Positions 1 through 6,384 of a stretch of 12,701 bases of DNA are shown here, piece by piece. Below the pieces are notes generated by a model. It searched no databases. It worked only from the letters and a program-made list of their open reading frames with translations, and had not been told where the DNA came from. Both the position numbers and the translations under genes were made by a program. The stretch is from Terrimesophilobacter sp039923755. GTDB taxonomy: Bacteria > Actinomycetota > Actinomycetes > Actinomycetales > Microbacteriaceae. The stretch spans positions 1-12,701 of the forward strand of contig JBDTCD010000042.1 in assembly GCA_039923755.1 (NCBI GenBank), read 5' to 3'. Numbering within the stretch: position 1 is the first letter of the stretch; each line of letters starts with the position of its first letter.

Positions 1-998
1 GATTCGTCGATCTGCTGCGGCGTGACGGCGCTGCCCCCTGAGTATTCATCCGCCTGCGATCCGAGCAAGACGAGCCGCTGGTTGGCGAGTGTGAAGAGTC
101 CGCGAAGTCTCTCCTGCACGGATTCGAGGTTGAATGCCGTGCGCCTCGCGATGTCGACGGCCTCGCCGACCTGCGCCTGCTCGAGGTGAAGTTCGCGCAG
201 TTTGTTCTGGTCCAGCTGTTCCTGCAGCACGATGCGTTCGGTCTTGCGTTCGGATTCGCTCCGACCGTGAAGCGTGAGCGCCGAGCGCAGTGTCACGACC
301 TCGTCGGCGAGCAGCCTGGCTCTGGCATCCCGCACGGTCGCCGCAATCAGTTGAGCCTCTTTGGCGATTTCCGCCTGGTGCCCGAGCGGCTTAAGCTGCC
401 GGCGAAGCTCGCCAGCAAGGTCGCTCAGGCGCGTGAGGTTCGCCTGCATCGCCTCCAGCTTGCGCAGGGTCTTCTCTTTGCGGCGACGGTGCTTCAGGAT
501 GCCCGCGGCCTCCTCGATGAATCCGCGGCGCTCCTCAGGGGTGGCGTGCAGCACCTGGTCGAGTTGTCCCTGGCCGACGATGACATGCATTTCGCGACCG
601 AGCCCGGAATCGCTGAGTAGCTCCTGCACATCGAGAAGTCGGCATGATTCGCCATTGATCGCATAATCGCTGCCGCCGTTTCGGAACAAGGTGCGACTGA
701 TCGTCACCTCGGTGTAATCGATCGGAAGCGCGCCATCCGAGTTGTCGATCGTGAGGATGACTTCGGCGCGGCCGAGCGGCCCTTTCGTCGCGGTGCCAGC
801 AAAGATGACGTCTTCCATCTTGCCTCCGCGGAGGGTTTTCGCACCCTGCTCCCCCATAACCCAGGCGAGGGCATCCACGACATTGGATTTGCCGGATCCG
901 TTCGGCCCGACCACGCACGTGACACCTGGTTCAAACGCAAATGTCGTCGGTTGAGCGAAGGACTTGAACCCTTTGAGGGTCAGGCTCTTCAGGTACAC
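1..998 (-). CDS. smc: Chromosome segregation protein SMC, N-terminal part (cut by left edge)
   Basis: Structural maintenance of chromosomes ATPase, which organises and segregates the chromosome with ScpA/ScpB. Reading from a GTG at 998 gives MYLKSLTLKGFKSFA, then the Walker A loop GPNGSGKSN at about residues 31-39, the ALAWVMGEQG and LRGGKMEDVIFAG stretches typical of SMC heads, and the conserved VGQGQLDQVL and RRGFIEEAAGILKHRRRKE segment around 145-180. After that the protein becomes a charged coiled coil to the window edge (about 332 residues seen). The hinge, second coil and the C-terminal signature/Walker B head are outside. The GTG start is supported by a strong Shine-Dalgarno GAGGAGGG (1006-1013, 7 nt spacing) and by family length. 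No frameshift in the codons checked. Function is certain; the full length cannot be judged. Confidence 0.97.
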   Translation of the reverse strand, partial: MYLKSLTLKGFKSFAQPTTFAFEPGVTCVVGPNGSGKSNVVDALAWVMGEQGAKTLRGGKMEDVIFAGTATKGPLGRAEVILTIDNSDGALPIDYTEVTISRTLFRNGGSDYAINGESCRLLDVQELLSDSGLGREMHVIVGQGQLDQVLHATPEERRGFIEEAAGILKHRRRKEKTLRKLEAMQANLTRLSDLAGELRRQLKPLGHQAEIAKEAQLIAATVRDARARLLADEVVTLRSALTLHGRSESERKTERIVLQEQLDQNKLRELHLEQAQVGEAVDIARRTAFNLESVQERLRGLFTLANQRLVLLGSQADEYSGGSAVTPQQIDE

Positions 999-1030
999 CG
1001 CGGTGCCCTCCTCAGCCCGACAAAACTCAT

Positions 1031-1057
1031 GCCCCTACGGTACCGGACGACAGGGGC
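1031..1057. repeat. Inverted repeat upstream of smc
   Basis: GCCCCT (1031-1036) and AGGGGC (1052-1057) form a 6-bp stem enclosing the palindrome CGGTACCG (1038-1045). It lies in the 166-bp divergent gap between smc and the acetyltransferase gene, within the likely smc leader. There is no T tract, so it does not look like an intrinsic terminator. It could be an operator or leader hairpin, or chance. Nearby, GTTGACAAC (1066-1074) is a second short palindrome. I could not place a convincing -35/-10 pair for either gene. Confidence 0.3.
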
Positions 1058-1164
1058 CTTCTGACGTTGACAACAGTTCGGTCTCGATTGGTCGCGCGGG
1101 TATATGAGCGTTGTAGTCTGGTCGGCTTTGCACTTTCCGTCACTGCCGCCAGAGGAATCAACTG

Positions 1165-2238
1165 ATGACCGCTTTCACGATCGACCAGATCGTCATTCCC
1201 GCGACGATCGATGCTCCCGATGCTGCGGACTTCATCGAGATGACGCGTGTTCGCAATGAGATCGAAGCGGACACGATGGGCAATAGTGATCTGGCCTATG
1301 ACGCCGCCGAGCTCCTGCCAAACTGGCAAAACGACTATGAGCCGCAGATCTGCCTCGTGGCCAGAGTCGACGGGCAGATTGTGGCGCGCGCAATCTACCA
1401 GGCACCCATCGAGGACGGGTCGTCAGACGTGTGGTTCGACATCGAGGTGCTGCCTGCGTTTCGGAGGATCGGGATAGGCAATGCGCTCTTCGAGCGGCTT
1501 TGCGAGATGAGTGCAGCAGACGGTAGAACGGCGCAGCAGTCCTATGTCATTCACAAGGCGGCGGATGGCGGAGCCACACTGCCGTCACCAACTGGTTTCG
1601 GGGCTGTGCCACGTGACAATGCGGAAACCCGGTTTCTCCTTAAACGTGGCTTCGACTTGGAACAGGTGGAGCGGATAAGCCGACTTGAGCTCCCCTTGGA
1701 TGCTGAGTCATTTGCAGGGTCGTTCGCTGTGGCGACGGAGGCGGCGGGACCTGACTATCGAATCGTGAACTGGACGGGTCGAACTCCCGAACAATGGCTG
1801 GCCGGCATCGCACTACTTCACCAGCGCATGAGCACGGATGCACCATGGGCCGGGATGGAGTTCACCGAGGAAGAGTGGGACGAAGACCGGGTTCGCGCGC
1901 TCGATGACCGCCGCGAGGTGAGCCCGCGTGCCATGCTCGTCACCGGTGTCGAGCATGTGCCGAGCGGCGTCCTCGCTGGATTCACCGAGCTCTCCGTCCC
2001 CCCGGAGGTCGAACGTCCGGTCGAACAGCAGGACACACTCGTGTTGAAGGAACACCGCGGCCACAAGCTCGGGATGCTGCTGAAGCTTGCCAACCTGCAA
2101 TACCTGACTCAGACGCATCCGGGCCATCCCTCTGTGACCACATTCAATGCGGAGGAGAACCGCCCCATGCTCGGCGTGAACGAAGCGATCGGTTTCGTAC
2201 CGGTCGGATTCGGCGGAGGGTGGAAAAGAGTGGTTTAA
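1165..2238 (+). CDS. Tandem-domain GNAT family N-acetyltransferase
   Basis: Predicted acetyl-CoA-dependent acyltransferase of 357 residues carrying two GNAT folds. In the first half, strand VARVDGQIVARAIYQ (about 65-79) leads into the acetyl-CoA loop of motif A, RRIGIGNALFERL (100-112). The second half has the matching EHRGHKLGMLLK (296-307) and the FNAEENRPMLGVNEAIGF motif (327-344), both typical of actinobacterial tandem GNATs. The ATG at 1165 has AGAGGAA (1151-1157) 7 nt upstream. It is transcribed against the flanking smc and mutM genes and its TAA overlaps the mutM stop in a shared TTAA. The substrate is unknown; tandem GNATs include mycothiol synthase and antibiotic- or peptide-modifying enzymes, and nothing here decides among them. 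Family assignment is strong, role is open. Confidence 0.88.
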   Translation: MTAFTIDQIVIPATIDAPDAADFIEMTRVRNEIEADTMGNSDLAYDAAELLPNWQNDYEPQICLVARVDGQIVARAIYQAPIEDGSSDVWFDIEVLPAFRRIGIGNALFERLCEMSAADGRTAQQSYVIHKAADGGATLPSPTGFGAVPRDNAETRFLLKRGFDLEQVERISRLELPLDAESFAGSFAVATEAAGPDYRIVNWTGRTPEQWLAGIALLHQRMSTDAPWAGMEFTEEEWDEDRVRALDDRREVSPRAMLVTGVEHVPSGVLAGFTELSVPPEVERPVEQQDTLVLKEHRGHKLGMLLKLANLQYLTQTHPGHPSVTTFNAEENRPMLGVNEAIGFVPVGFGGGWKRVV

Positions 2239-3206
2239 CGCAGCCGCTGGCAGTGTGGGCAGAAGTGACTTCCCCGGTTCATGAACTGCTCCCGCACGAT
2301 CGGGCGGCCGCAGCGCGGGCATGGCCTGCCCTGACGCCCATACGCGTTGAGCGAATTCGAAAAGTAGCCGGACTCGCCGTTCACGTTGAGGTATTGGGCG
2401 TCGAAACTCGTGCCACCCTCGGCGAGTGCCTTCGCGAGCACTACCCTCACCTCTGCGAGCAGCAACGTCGCGCGCGGTCGGCTCAGAGCATCCGTGGGCT
2501 GGTCATAATGGATGCGCGATGCCCACAACGCCTCATCCGCGTAGATGTTTCCGATGCCGCTCACGAGCGTTTGGTCGAGCAGCGCACGCTTGACCCCTGT
2601 GCGACGCTTGCGCAACCTGGTGATGAATCGCGCATCGTCGAAGTGCGGGTCGAGCGGGTCGCGCGCAATGTGGGCGACGGATGCGGGCACACGCTCGGTT
2701 GCGGCATCCACTGGCAGGTCAGCAACCGGCAGGAGATCGTCGATGGCCATCGAGCCGAAGATGCGCTGGTCCACGAAGTTGAGCCGAACGGCGCCGTGCT
2801 CCGGATGCTCAAGGTCGATCCGGATGCGCGTGCGCAAATCCTCCGCTCCCGGAGGCCGCAGCAGCACCTGCCCGCTCATCCCCAGATGGACAACGAGCGC
2901 TTCCCTGTTCCCAAATGAAGGCAATCCGGGTCGGGTCGGCGAACCGGCAACCGAAGTTGCGGGTACTTCCGATTCGACTGCCTTCATTTGGGCGGCCGAC
3001 GGGCGCAGGGGGAGCCACAGGAACTTGCCGCGGCGGGCTGGCGCAGCAAGTACCGCGCCAGTGAGCCGGTCAATGAAATCCTCGGCAGGTCCCGGATGCC
3101 TCCGCAGCGATCGCTCGTCGAGAACCTCGACGTGCGTCACCGTGGCACCTGTGGCGAAGGGAGCCAGTCCGGCGCGCACCACCTCGACTTCGGGCAGTTC
3201 TGGCAC
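2235..3206 (-). CDS. mutM: Formamidopyrimidine-DNA glycosylase (Fpg/MutM) with an in-frame palindromic insertion
   Basis: Bifunctional DNA glycosylase/AP lyase that removes 8-oxoguanine and formamidopyrimidines. The GTG at 3206 starts (M)PELPEVEVV, placing the catalytic N-terminal Pro2 and Glu3 correctly; starts further upstream would bury Pro2 and abolish activity. Other landmarks are RRGKFLWLPL with Lys61, HLGMSGQ (108-113), the H2TH helix SGIGNIYADEALWASRIH, and the C-terminal zinc finger CPRC-x16-CPHC with the conserved Arg in NRGSHF. At 323 residues it is longer than E. coli Fpg (269). The excess is largely a 28-residue segment (about 72-99) between the Lys61 strand and HLGMSGQ, coded by the 83-bp palindrome at 2910-2992. 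The segment sits in an inter-strand loop, so the enzyme is probably still active (inference). There is no Shine-Dalgarno at the GTG; the rnc stop is 2 nt upstream, so translation is probably coupled. Rnc-mutM order is standard in Actinobacteria. Confidence 0.96.
   Translation of the reverse strand: MPELPEVEVVRAGLAPFATGATVTHVEVLDERSLRRHPGPAEDFIDRLTGAVLAAPARRGKFLWLPLRPSAAQMKAVESEVPATSVAGSPTRPGLPSFGNREALVVHLGMSGQVLLRPPGAEDLRTRIRIDLEHPEHGAVRLNFVDQRIFGSMAIDDLLPVADLPVDAATERVPASVAHIARDPLDPHFDDARFITRLRKRRTGVKRALLDQTLVSGIGNIYADEALWASRIHYDQPTDALSRPRATLLLAEVRVVLAKALAEGGTSFDAQYLNVNGESGYFSNSLNAYGRQGRPCPRCGRPIVREQFMNRGSHFCPHCQRLR
2910..2992. repeat. 83-bp imperfect palindrome inside mutM
   Basis: The outer arms are CCCAAATGAAGGCA (2910-2923) and its exact reverse complement (2979-2992). 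Inside, 2930-2939 pairs with 2969-2978 at 8 of 10 positions. The centre pairs ACC..GCAAC with GTTGC..GGT around four bases (2943-2964), with one mismatch. Read on the mutM strand, the four central bases are TTCG closed by C-G, the very stable C(UUCG)G tetraloop. About 30 base pairs can form in total. The element is read through in frame and encodes roughly AQMKAVESEVPATSVAGSP followed by TRPGLPSFG. I see no flanking direct duplication. The layout resembles small mobile palindromes such as Rickettsia palindromic elements or REP/MITE-like sequences, but I do not recognise a named family and see no second copy in the window. Confidence 0.85.
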
Positions 3207-3208
3207 GG

Positions 3209-3982
3209 TCAGCCAGTGGTGGAAACGGAGCCGGCATTCGCGATATCCGCGGCTGGTAGCTCTGCAGCGCCCTGCAGAATGGTCCACGCGCTCAGCGCCG
3301 CCGCCATCTCCGCATGCTTCTTGCTTGTCCCGTCACCAGAGGCAACCCTCTCGCCTCCGAGCACAACCGTCGCACGGAAACGCTTCGAGTGATCAGGGCC
3401 ACTGTCGGTCACGTCGTAGTGCGGCAGCCCCATTCCTCGCGCGGCCGCAAGTTCCTGAAGGCTCGTTTTCGGGTCCATCGCAGCGCCGAAGCGATCGGGA
3501 TTGTCCATGAGAGGGCGGATGAGCCGCAATACGAGGTCTGTTGCCACGTCTGCTCCGGCGTCCAGATACACCGCGCCAATGACGGCCTCGACCGTATCAG
3601 CGAGAATTGACGACTTCTCGCGCCCCCCGGTTTGCTCTTCACCCTTGCCGAGCCGGATGTAGCGGCCAAGGCCAATCCGCCGAGCCACTTCCGCTAGTGC
3701 AACACTGCTCACGAGACTCGCCCGTCTTTTGGCGAGTTCACCCTCATCGAGCGTCGGGTTCTCGGTGTACAGCATCACGGTGACGGCCTGGCCCAAGATG
3801 GAGTCGCCGAGAAATTCGAGGCGCTCGTTGTGGGCGATGGCACCGTTCTCATATGCATACGAGCGGTGAACGAGTGCCAATTCGAGGAGTGCAGGGCTCA
3901 GCGGGACGCCGATGGCATCTGCGAGCTCGCGGGCGTCGGGCGCTGGACCATCCCTGTCCCCGCTATCGCCCGTCATCCCCAC
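3209..3982 (-). CDS. rnc: Ribonuclease III
   Basis: Double-strand-specific endoribonuclease for rRNA processing and mRNA decay, acting as a homodimer in the cytoplasm. The RNase III signature HNERLEFLGDS is at about residues 51-61, with acidic metal ligands Glu53, Glu56 and Asp60, and the second acidic cluster ILADTVEAVIGA gives Asp129 and Glu132. A double-stranded-RNA-binding domain follows from DPKTSLQELAAARG to KKHAEMAAALSAW (about 167-232). The length of 257 residues is normal for actinobacteria. The start is uncertain: GTG at 3982 or ATG at 3976 (two codons shorter), neither with a clear Shine-Dalgarno. It lies 61 nt after rpmF and 2 nt before mutM on the same strand, an arrangement usual for this cluster. 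Confidence 0.96.
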   Translation of the reverse strand: MGMTGDSGDRDGPAPDARELADAIGVPLSPALLELALVHRSYAYENGAIAHNERLEFLGDSILGQAVTVMLYTENPTLDEGELAKRRASLVSSVALAEVARRIGLGRYIRLGKGEEQTGGREKSSILADTVEAVIGAVYLDAGADVATDLVLRLIRPLMDNPDRFGAAMDPKTSLQELAAARGMGLPHYDVTDSGPDHSKRFRATVVLGGERVASGDGTSKKHAEMAAALSAWTILQGAAELPAADIANAGSVSTTG

Positions 3983-4002
3983 GCTTCATCGCTCAGCTGC
4001 GT

Positions 4003-4031
4003 TTCTCACTCAGCAACGCTTCTCACTCAGC
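4003..4031. repeat. 12-bp direct repeat in the rpmF-rnc gap
   Basis: TTCTCACTCAGC occurs at 4003-4014 and again at 4020-4031, a period of 17 bp, between the rpmF stop and the rnc start. It is exact but short, and no function is evident. A small local duplication is the simplest reading. Confidence 0.45.
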
Positions 4032-4043
4032 TCAAGGGCTGAA

Positions 4044-4247
4044 TCAGACGTCGGCGACCTTGCGGCCCTTGTACTCCATGTACAGCGGAGTGCCGGTCGA
4101 GTCCTCCACGACCCTCGCGCGGTGCGGGAGGCTGTATACAACCTTGCCGCCTTCGATCGTTTTCACGAGGGTTGGAGGGGTTGCCTTCCACTGTGCGCGG
4201 CGCGCACGAGTGCTGGCGCGGGACATCTTGCGCTTGGGAACAGCCAT
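4044..4247 (-). CDS. rpmF: 50S ribosomal protein L32
   Basis: Small basic protein of the large ribosomal subunit, 67 residues. It begins MAVPKRKMSRASTRARRAQWK, the conserved basic L32 N-terminus that threads into 23S rRNA, and ends in the family-like PLYMEYKGRKV. It contains no cysteine, so it is a zinc-free version lacking the CxxC pairs seen in some L32 proteins. The ATG at 4247 lies 2 nt after the stop of the DUF177 gene, and the ribosome binding site (AGAAGAGA) is formed by the last codons of that gene. The DUF177-rpmF pairing is nearly universal in bacteria and supports both calls. Confidence 0.97.
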   Translation of the reverse strand: MAVPKRKMSRASTRARRAQWKATPPTLVKTIEGGKVVYSLPHRARVVEDSTGTPLYMEYKGRKVADV

Positions 4248-4249
4248 GG

Positions 4250-4834
4250 TTATCTCTTCTCTTCGTCGGCGTCGATCTCGGCACCGGTCACGTCATTTTT
4301 TGTTGGCACAGCATTTGCCAGCCCAGCCAAACCGCCGAGCGCTGACCACCGCGGATCGACAGGAGCCTCATGTTCGTGGTCCGGGTGATCCAGGAGTCGC
4401 ACCCCGCACTGCGGGCACAAGCCTGTACATTCGTCCTGGCAGACGGGCTGGAACGGAAGTGACAACACCACCGCGTCCCGAACTACCGGTTCGAGATCCA
4501 CCAGTGTGTCCTGGATCTCGTAGTCGAATGCTTCGTCTTGAGAATACGCGAAAACCTCCTGAATTTCGACTTCGACCACGTGCTCGATGTCGATGAGGCA
4601 CCTCACGCACTCCCCCCGCGCGATAGTTGACACGCCTGCGGTGACCAGAATGCCGTCGTGGAGGGACTCCAGGCGCACGTCGATGTGGATGGGCTCGCCC
4701 TCGCGCACCCCGATGACCGCATTGCCCCAGCCGTTGGGCGCGCTCGTCTCAACAGTGCGCTCGCGCATCTCGCCTGGCCGGTGGATGATATCGACGACGT
4801 CCAGCGTGAACGGAGTTTTCTTGGGATGTGCCAC
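4250..4834 (-). CDS. DUF177 / YceD family protein
   Basis: Protein of 194 residues from the YceD/DUF177 family, widely encoded beside rpmF and implicated in 23S rRNA accumulation or ribosome biogenesis (family knowledge). Family marks are HRPGEMRE near residue 18, an ECVRC pair (Cys76, Cys79), and the cysteine-rich CQDECTGLCPQCG (Cys132, 136, 140, 143), probably a metal site. The tail is acidic. The GTG at 4834 (V-A-H-P-K-K) is chosen because it matches the usual family N-terminus; its Shine-Dalgarno is weak. In Actinobacteria the gene upstream is usually coaD; here it is the MocR regulator, 56 nt away on the same strand, so it may have its own promoter or receive read-through. The gap holds CTCAA/TTGAG and AGCGG/CCGCT short inverted repeats but no obvious terminator. 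Confidence 0.92.
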   Translation of the reverse strand: MAHPKKTPFTLDVVDIIHRPGEMRERTVETSAPNGWGNAVIGVREGEPIHIDVRLESLHDGILVTAGVSTIARGECVRCLIDIEHVVEVEIQEVFAYSQDEAFDYEIQDTLVDLEPVVRDAVVLSLPFQPVCQDECTGLCPQCGVRLLDHPDHEHEAPVDPRWSALGGLAGLANAVPTKNDVTGAEIDADEEKR

Positions 4835-4890
4835 CGCTCAAGCCTAGTTTCTTTGAGTGCGCCTTACCTCCAGCGGGTCGACCGCTCGCC

Positions 4891-6258
4891 TCACGCCCAC
4901 CGGGTCGTCAGAGCAGGCGTGCCGGCTGGCTCGGCGCTCGCCGACGCCGCCAGCGCCCGTGCTACAGCCTCGACGTCGCCGGAAATCGCTCCGGCAGTGA
5001 CCCTAATGTAAGCCTGATCTGATTCAGCGGCAAAAAACGGTGACCCGCCCGCGACCCGGATACCGCGTGCCGCCAGCTGCAGGATCGCACCCTGCTCGTC
5101 GTCGACCGGCAGCCACGCGTTGATCCCATCGGCCTGACGCATGTCCAGTCCCAACTCCCGCAAGGCGTCCGTGAGCACTTTCTGGCGGGAGAAATACACG
5201 CGTCTCGCGTCGCTCACCTCCGCGACACTCTCCGACGAGGTGAGAAGGTCATGGAGGATCGTCTGCAGCATCCGGCTCGTCCATCCCGGCCCGAGCATCC
5301 GCCTCGCCTCGATGGCGTTGATGTGGTTCGCCGTACCGCCGAGAGCCGCAATGCGCAGATCGGGTCCGTGTGACTTCGAATAGCTCCGCACGTGAAGCAC
5401 CCGATCCGGTATCCACGTCCCGAGGCTGACATCCGGGGCGGCGGTGATGTCGCCGGAGTGATCGTCCTCAATCACCATGACGTGGGCGAACGGAGTGTCA
5501 TCACCGATCATGTGCGCAAGAATCTCCGCGCGTTCGGCCGTCATCGACGCGCCGGTGGGGTTCAGTGCGCGCGGCTGCAGGATAACGAGGGCGGGCGACC
5601 TGCGCAGCGCACGCCGGAATGACGCCGGCACGATGCCATGCTCGTCCACGTCGACCGGTTCGGCTTCGAGCCCGAGCCGTTTGAGAAGGTCGAAGAATGG
5701 CGGAAACCCCGGATTCTCCACGACGACCCGGTCACCAAACCGCGAAACCTGTTCGATGCTGCGGGAAATCGCATCCAGAGCGCCGTTGACGATCGTGATG
5801 GATTCGACCGGGTAGGGCCACGATGCGCTGAGCACACCGAGCAACTCGGGAATCACGGGTAGTTCCATGTATGCGGAGGTTTCCGCGCGCTGCGACACGC
5901 GTGACAGAGCCCGGCCGAGCCCGGGTAGAAGCTGCGGATCCGGCGTGCCCCTCGACAGGTCCAGGCCGGGAAGTCCGCTCCCGTCGAAGTTCGGCTGGCT
6001 GAAGCTGGAGCGCTCAGGAGTGACCGGTCCGCGCACGAAAGAGCCGTTTCGACCGTGCGATTCGATGAGCCCTGCCACCGCAAGAGCCTTCCACGCCTGG
6101 CTCACCGTTGCGGGGCTCACACCGAGGTCGGCCGCGAGTTCGCGTACCGTTGGGAGCCGGTCGCCGACGGCGAGTTCCCCCGAGGAAATGAGGCGCCCAA
6201 AAGCTGCCGAAATCCCCAACGGGGTTCGGCTTTCTATCCGATTGGTCAAGTTTTCCAT
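4891..6258 (-). CDS. MocR-type transcriptional regulator (GntR winged helix fused to aminotransferase fold)
   Basis: Predicted PLP-binding transcription factor of 455 residues. The N-terminal GntR winged helix-turn-helix covers about 14-75 (LPTVRELAADLGVSPATVSQAWKAL). The C-terminal class I aminotransferase-like domain has NPTG at about 233-236, an EDDHSGD segment with the PLP-ring aspartate (about 265-266), SYSKSHGPDLR with the expected Schiff-base Lys295, and a late Arg in AYIRVTAG that fits carboxylate binding. In known MocR proteins (GabR, TauR, PdxR, EhuR) this domain acts as an effector sensor. The ATG at 6258 has GTGAGG 9 nt upstream; in-frame ATGs at 6321 and 6306 would add 21 or 16 non-family residues and run into the candidate operator region. 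It diverges from the catabolic operon, so it probably controls that operon and itself. Ligand not shown; beta-alanine or another product amine is an inference. Confidence 0.9.
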   Translation of the reverse strand: MENLTNRIESRTPLGISAAFGRLISSGELAVGDRLPTVRELAADLGVSPATVSQAWKALAVAGLIESHGRNGSFVRGPVTPERSSFSQPNFDGSGLPGLDLSRGTPDPQLLPGLGRALSRVSQRAETSAYMELPVIPELLGVLSASWPYPVESITIVNGALDAISRSIEQVSRFGDRVVVENPGFPPFFDLLKRLGLEAEPVDVDEHGIVPASFRRALRRSPALVILQPRALNPTGASMTAERAEILAHMIGDDTPFAHVMVIEDDHSGDITAAPDVSLGTWIPDRVLHVRSYSKSHGPDLRIAALGGTANHINAIEARRMLGPGWTSRMLQTILHDLLTSSESVAEVSDARRVYFSRQKVLTDALRELGLDMRQADGINAWLPVDDEQGAILQLAARGIRVAGGSPFFAAESDQAYIRVTAGAISGDVEAVARALAASASAEPAGTPALTTRWA

Positions 6259-6321
6259 TCTGACTTGCCTCACGTCAGTTTCGGCGACAGTATGAAGACT
6301 GTACGACATCAGTCGACACAA

Positions 6322-6339
6322 AACCTAAATGTTTAGGTT
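6322..6339. promoter_or_regulatory. Candidate operator of the MocR regulator
   Basis: AACCTAAATGTTTAGGTT is a perfect inverted repeat: two 8-bp arms with a TG centre. It sits in the 126-bp gap between the divergent regulator (start 6258) and the nitrilase gene (start 6385), and is AT-rich against a GC-rich background. Its right arm contains TAGGTT (6334-6339), a possible -10 for the operon, with TCGACA (6313-6318) as a possible but closely spaced (15 bp) -35. Binding there would block transcription or position an activator. The palindrome is certain; its use is inferred. Confidence 0.65.
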
Positions 6340-6384
6340 AATGAGTAACAAATAGGGCAAGGTCGCCCTGAGCTGGAGGCACCA

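Noticed and set aside
3207..3287. Extended mutM start adding 27 residues
   Set aside because: Fpg needs Pro2 as its catalytic N-terminus; only the GTG at 3206 gives this. The extension is simply the end of rnc in another frame.
4835..4890. Intrinsic terminator after the MocR gene
   Set aside because: The short inverted repeats (AGCGG/CCGCT, CTCAA/TTGAG) lack a following T tract on the relevant strand.
6259..6321. Extended start of the MocR regulator at 6321 or 6306
   Set aside because: The extra residues precede the winged helix with no family resemblance, and the ATG at 6258 has a suitable ribosome binding site.
6354..6369. AGGGC/GCCCT hairpin before the nitrilase gene as a possible attenuator or riboswitch
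   Set aside because: The stem is only 5 bp, has no T run or conserved aptamer core that I recognise, and is likely chance.
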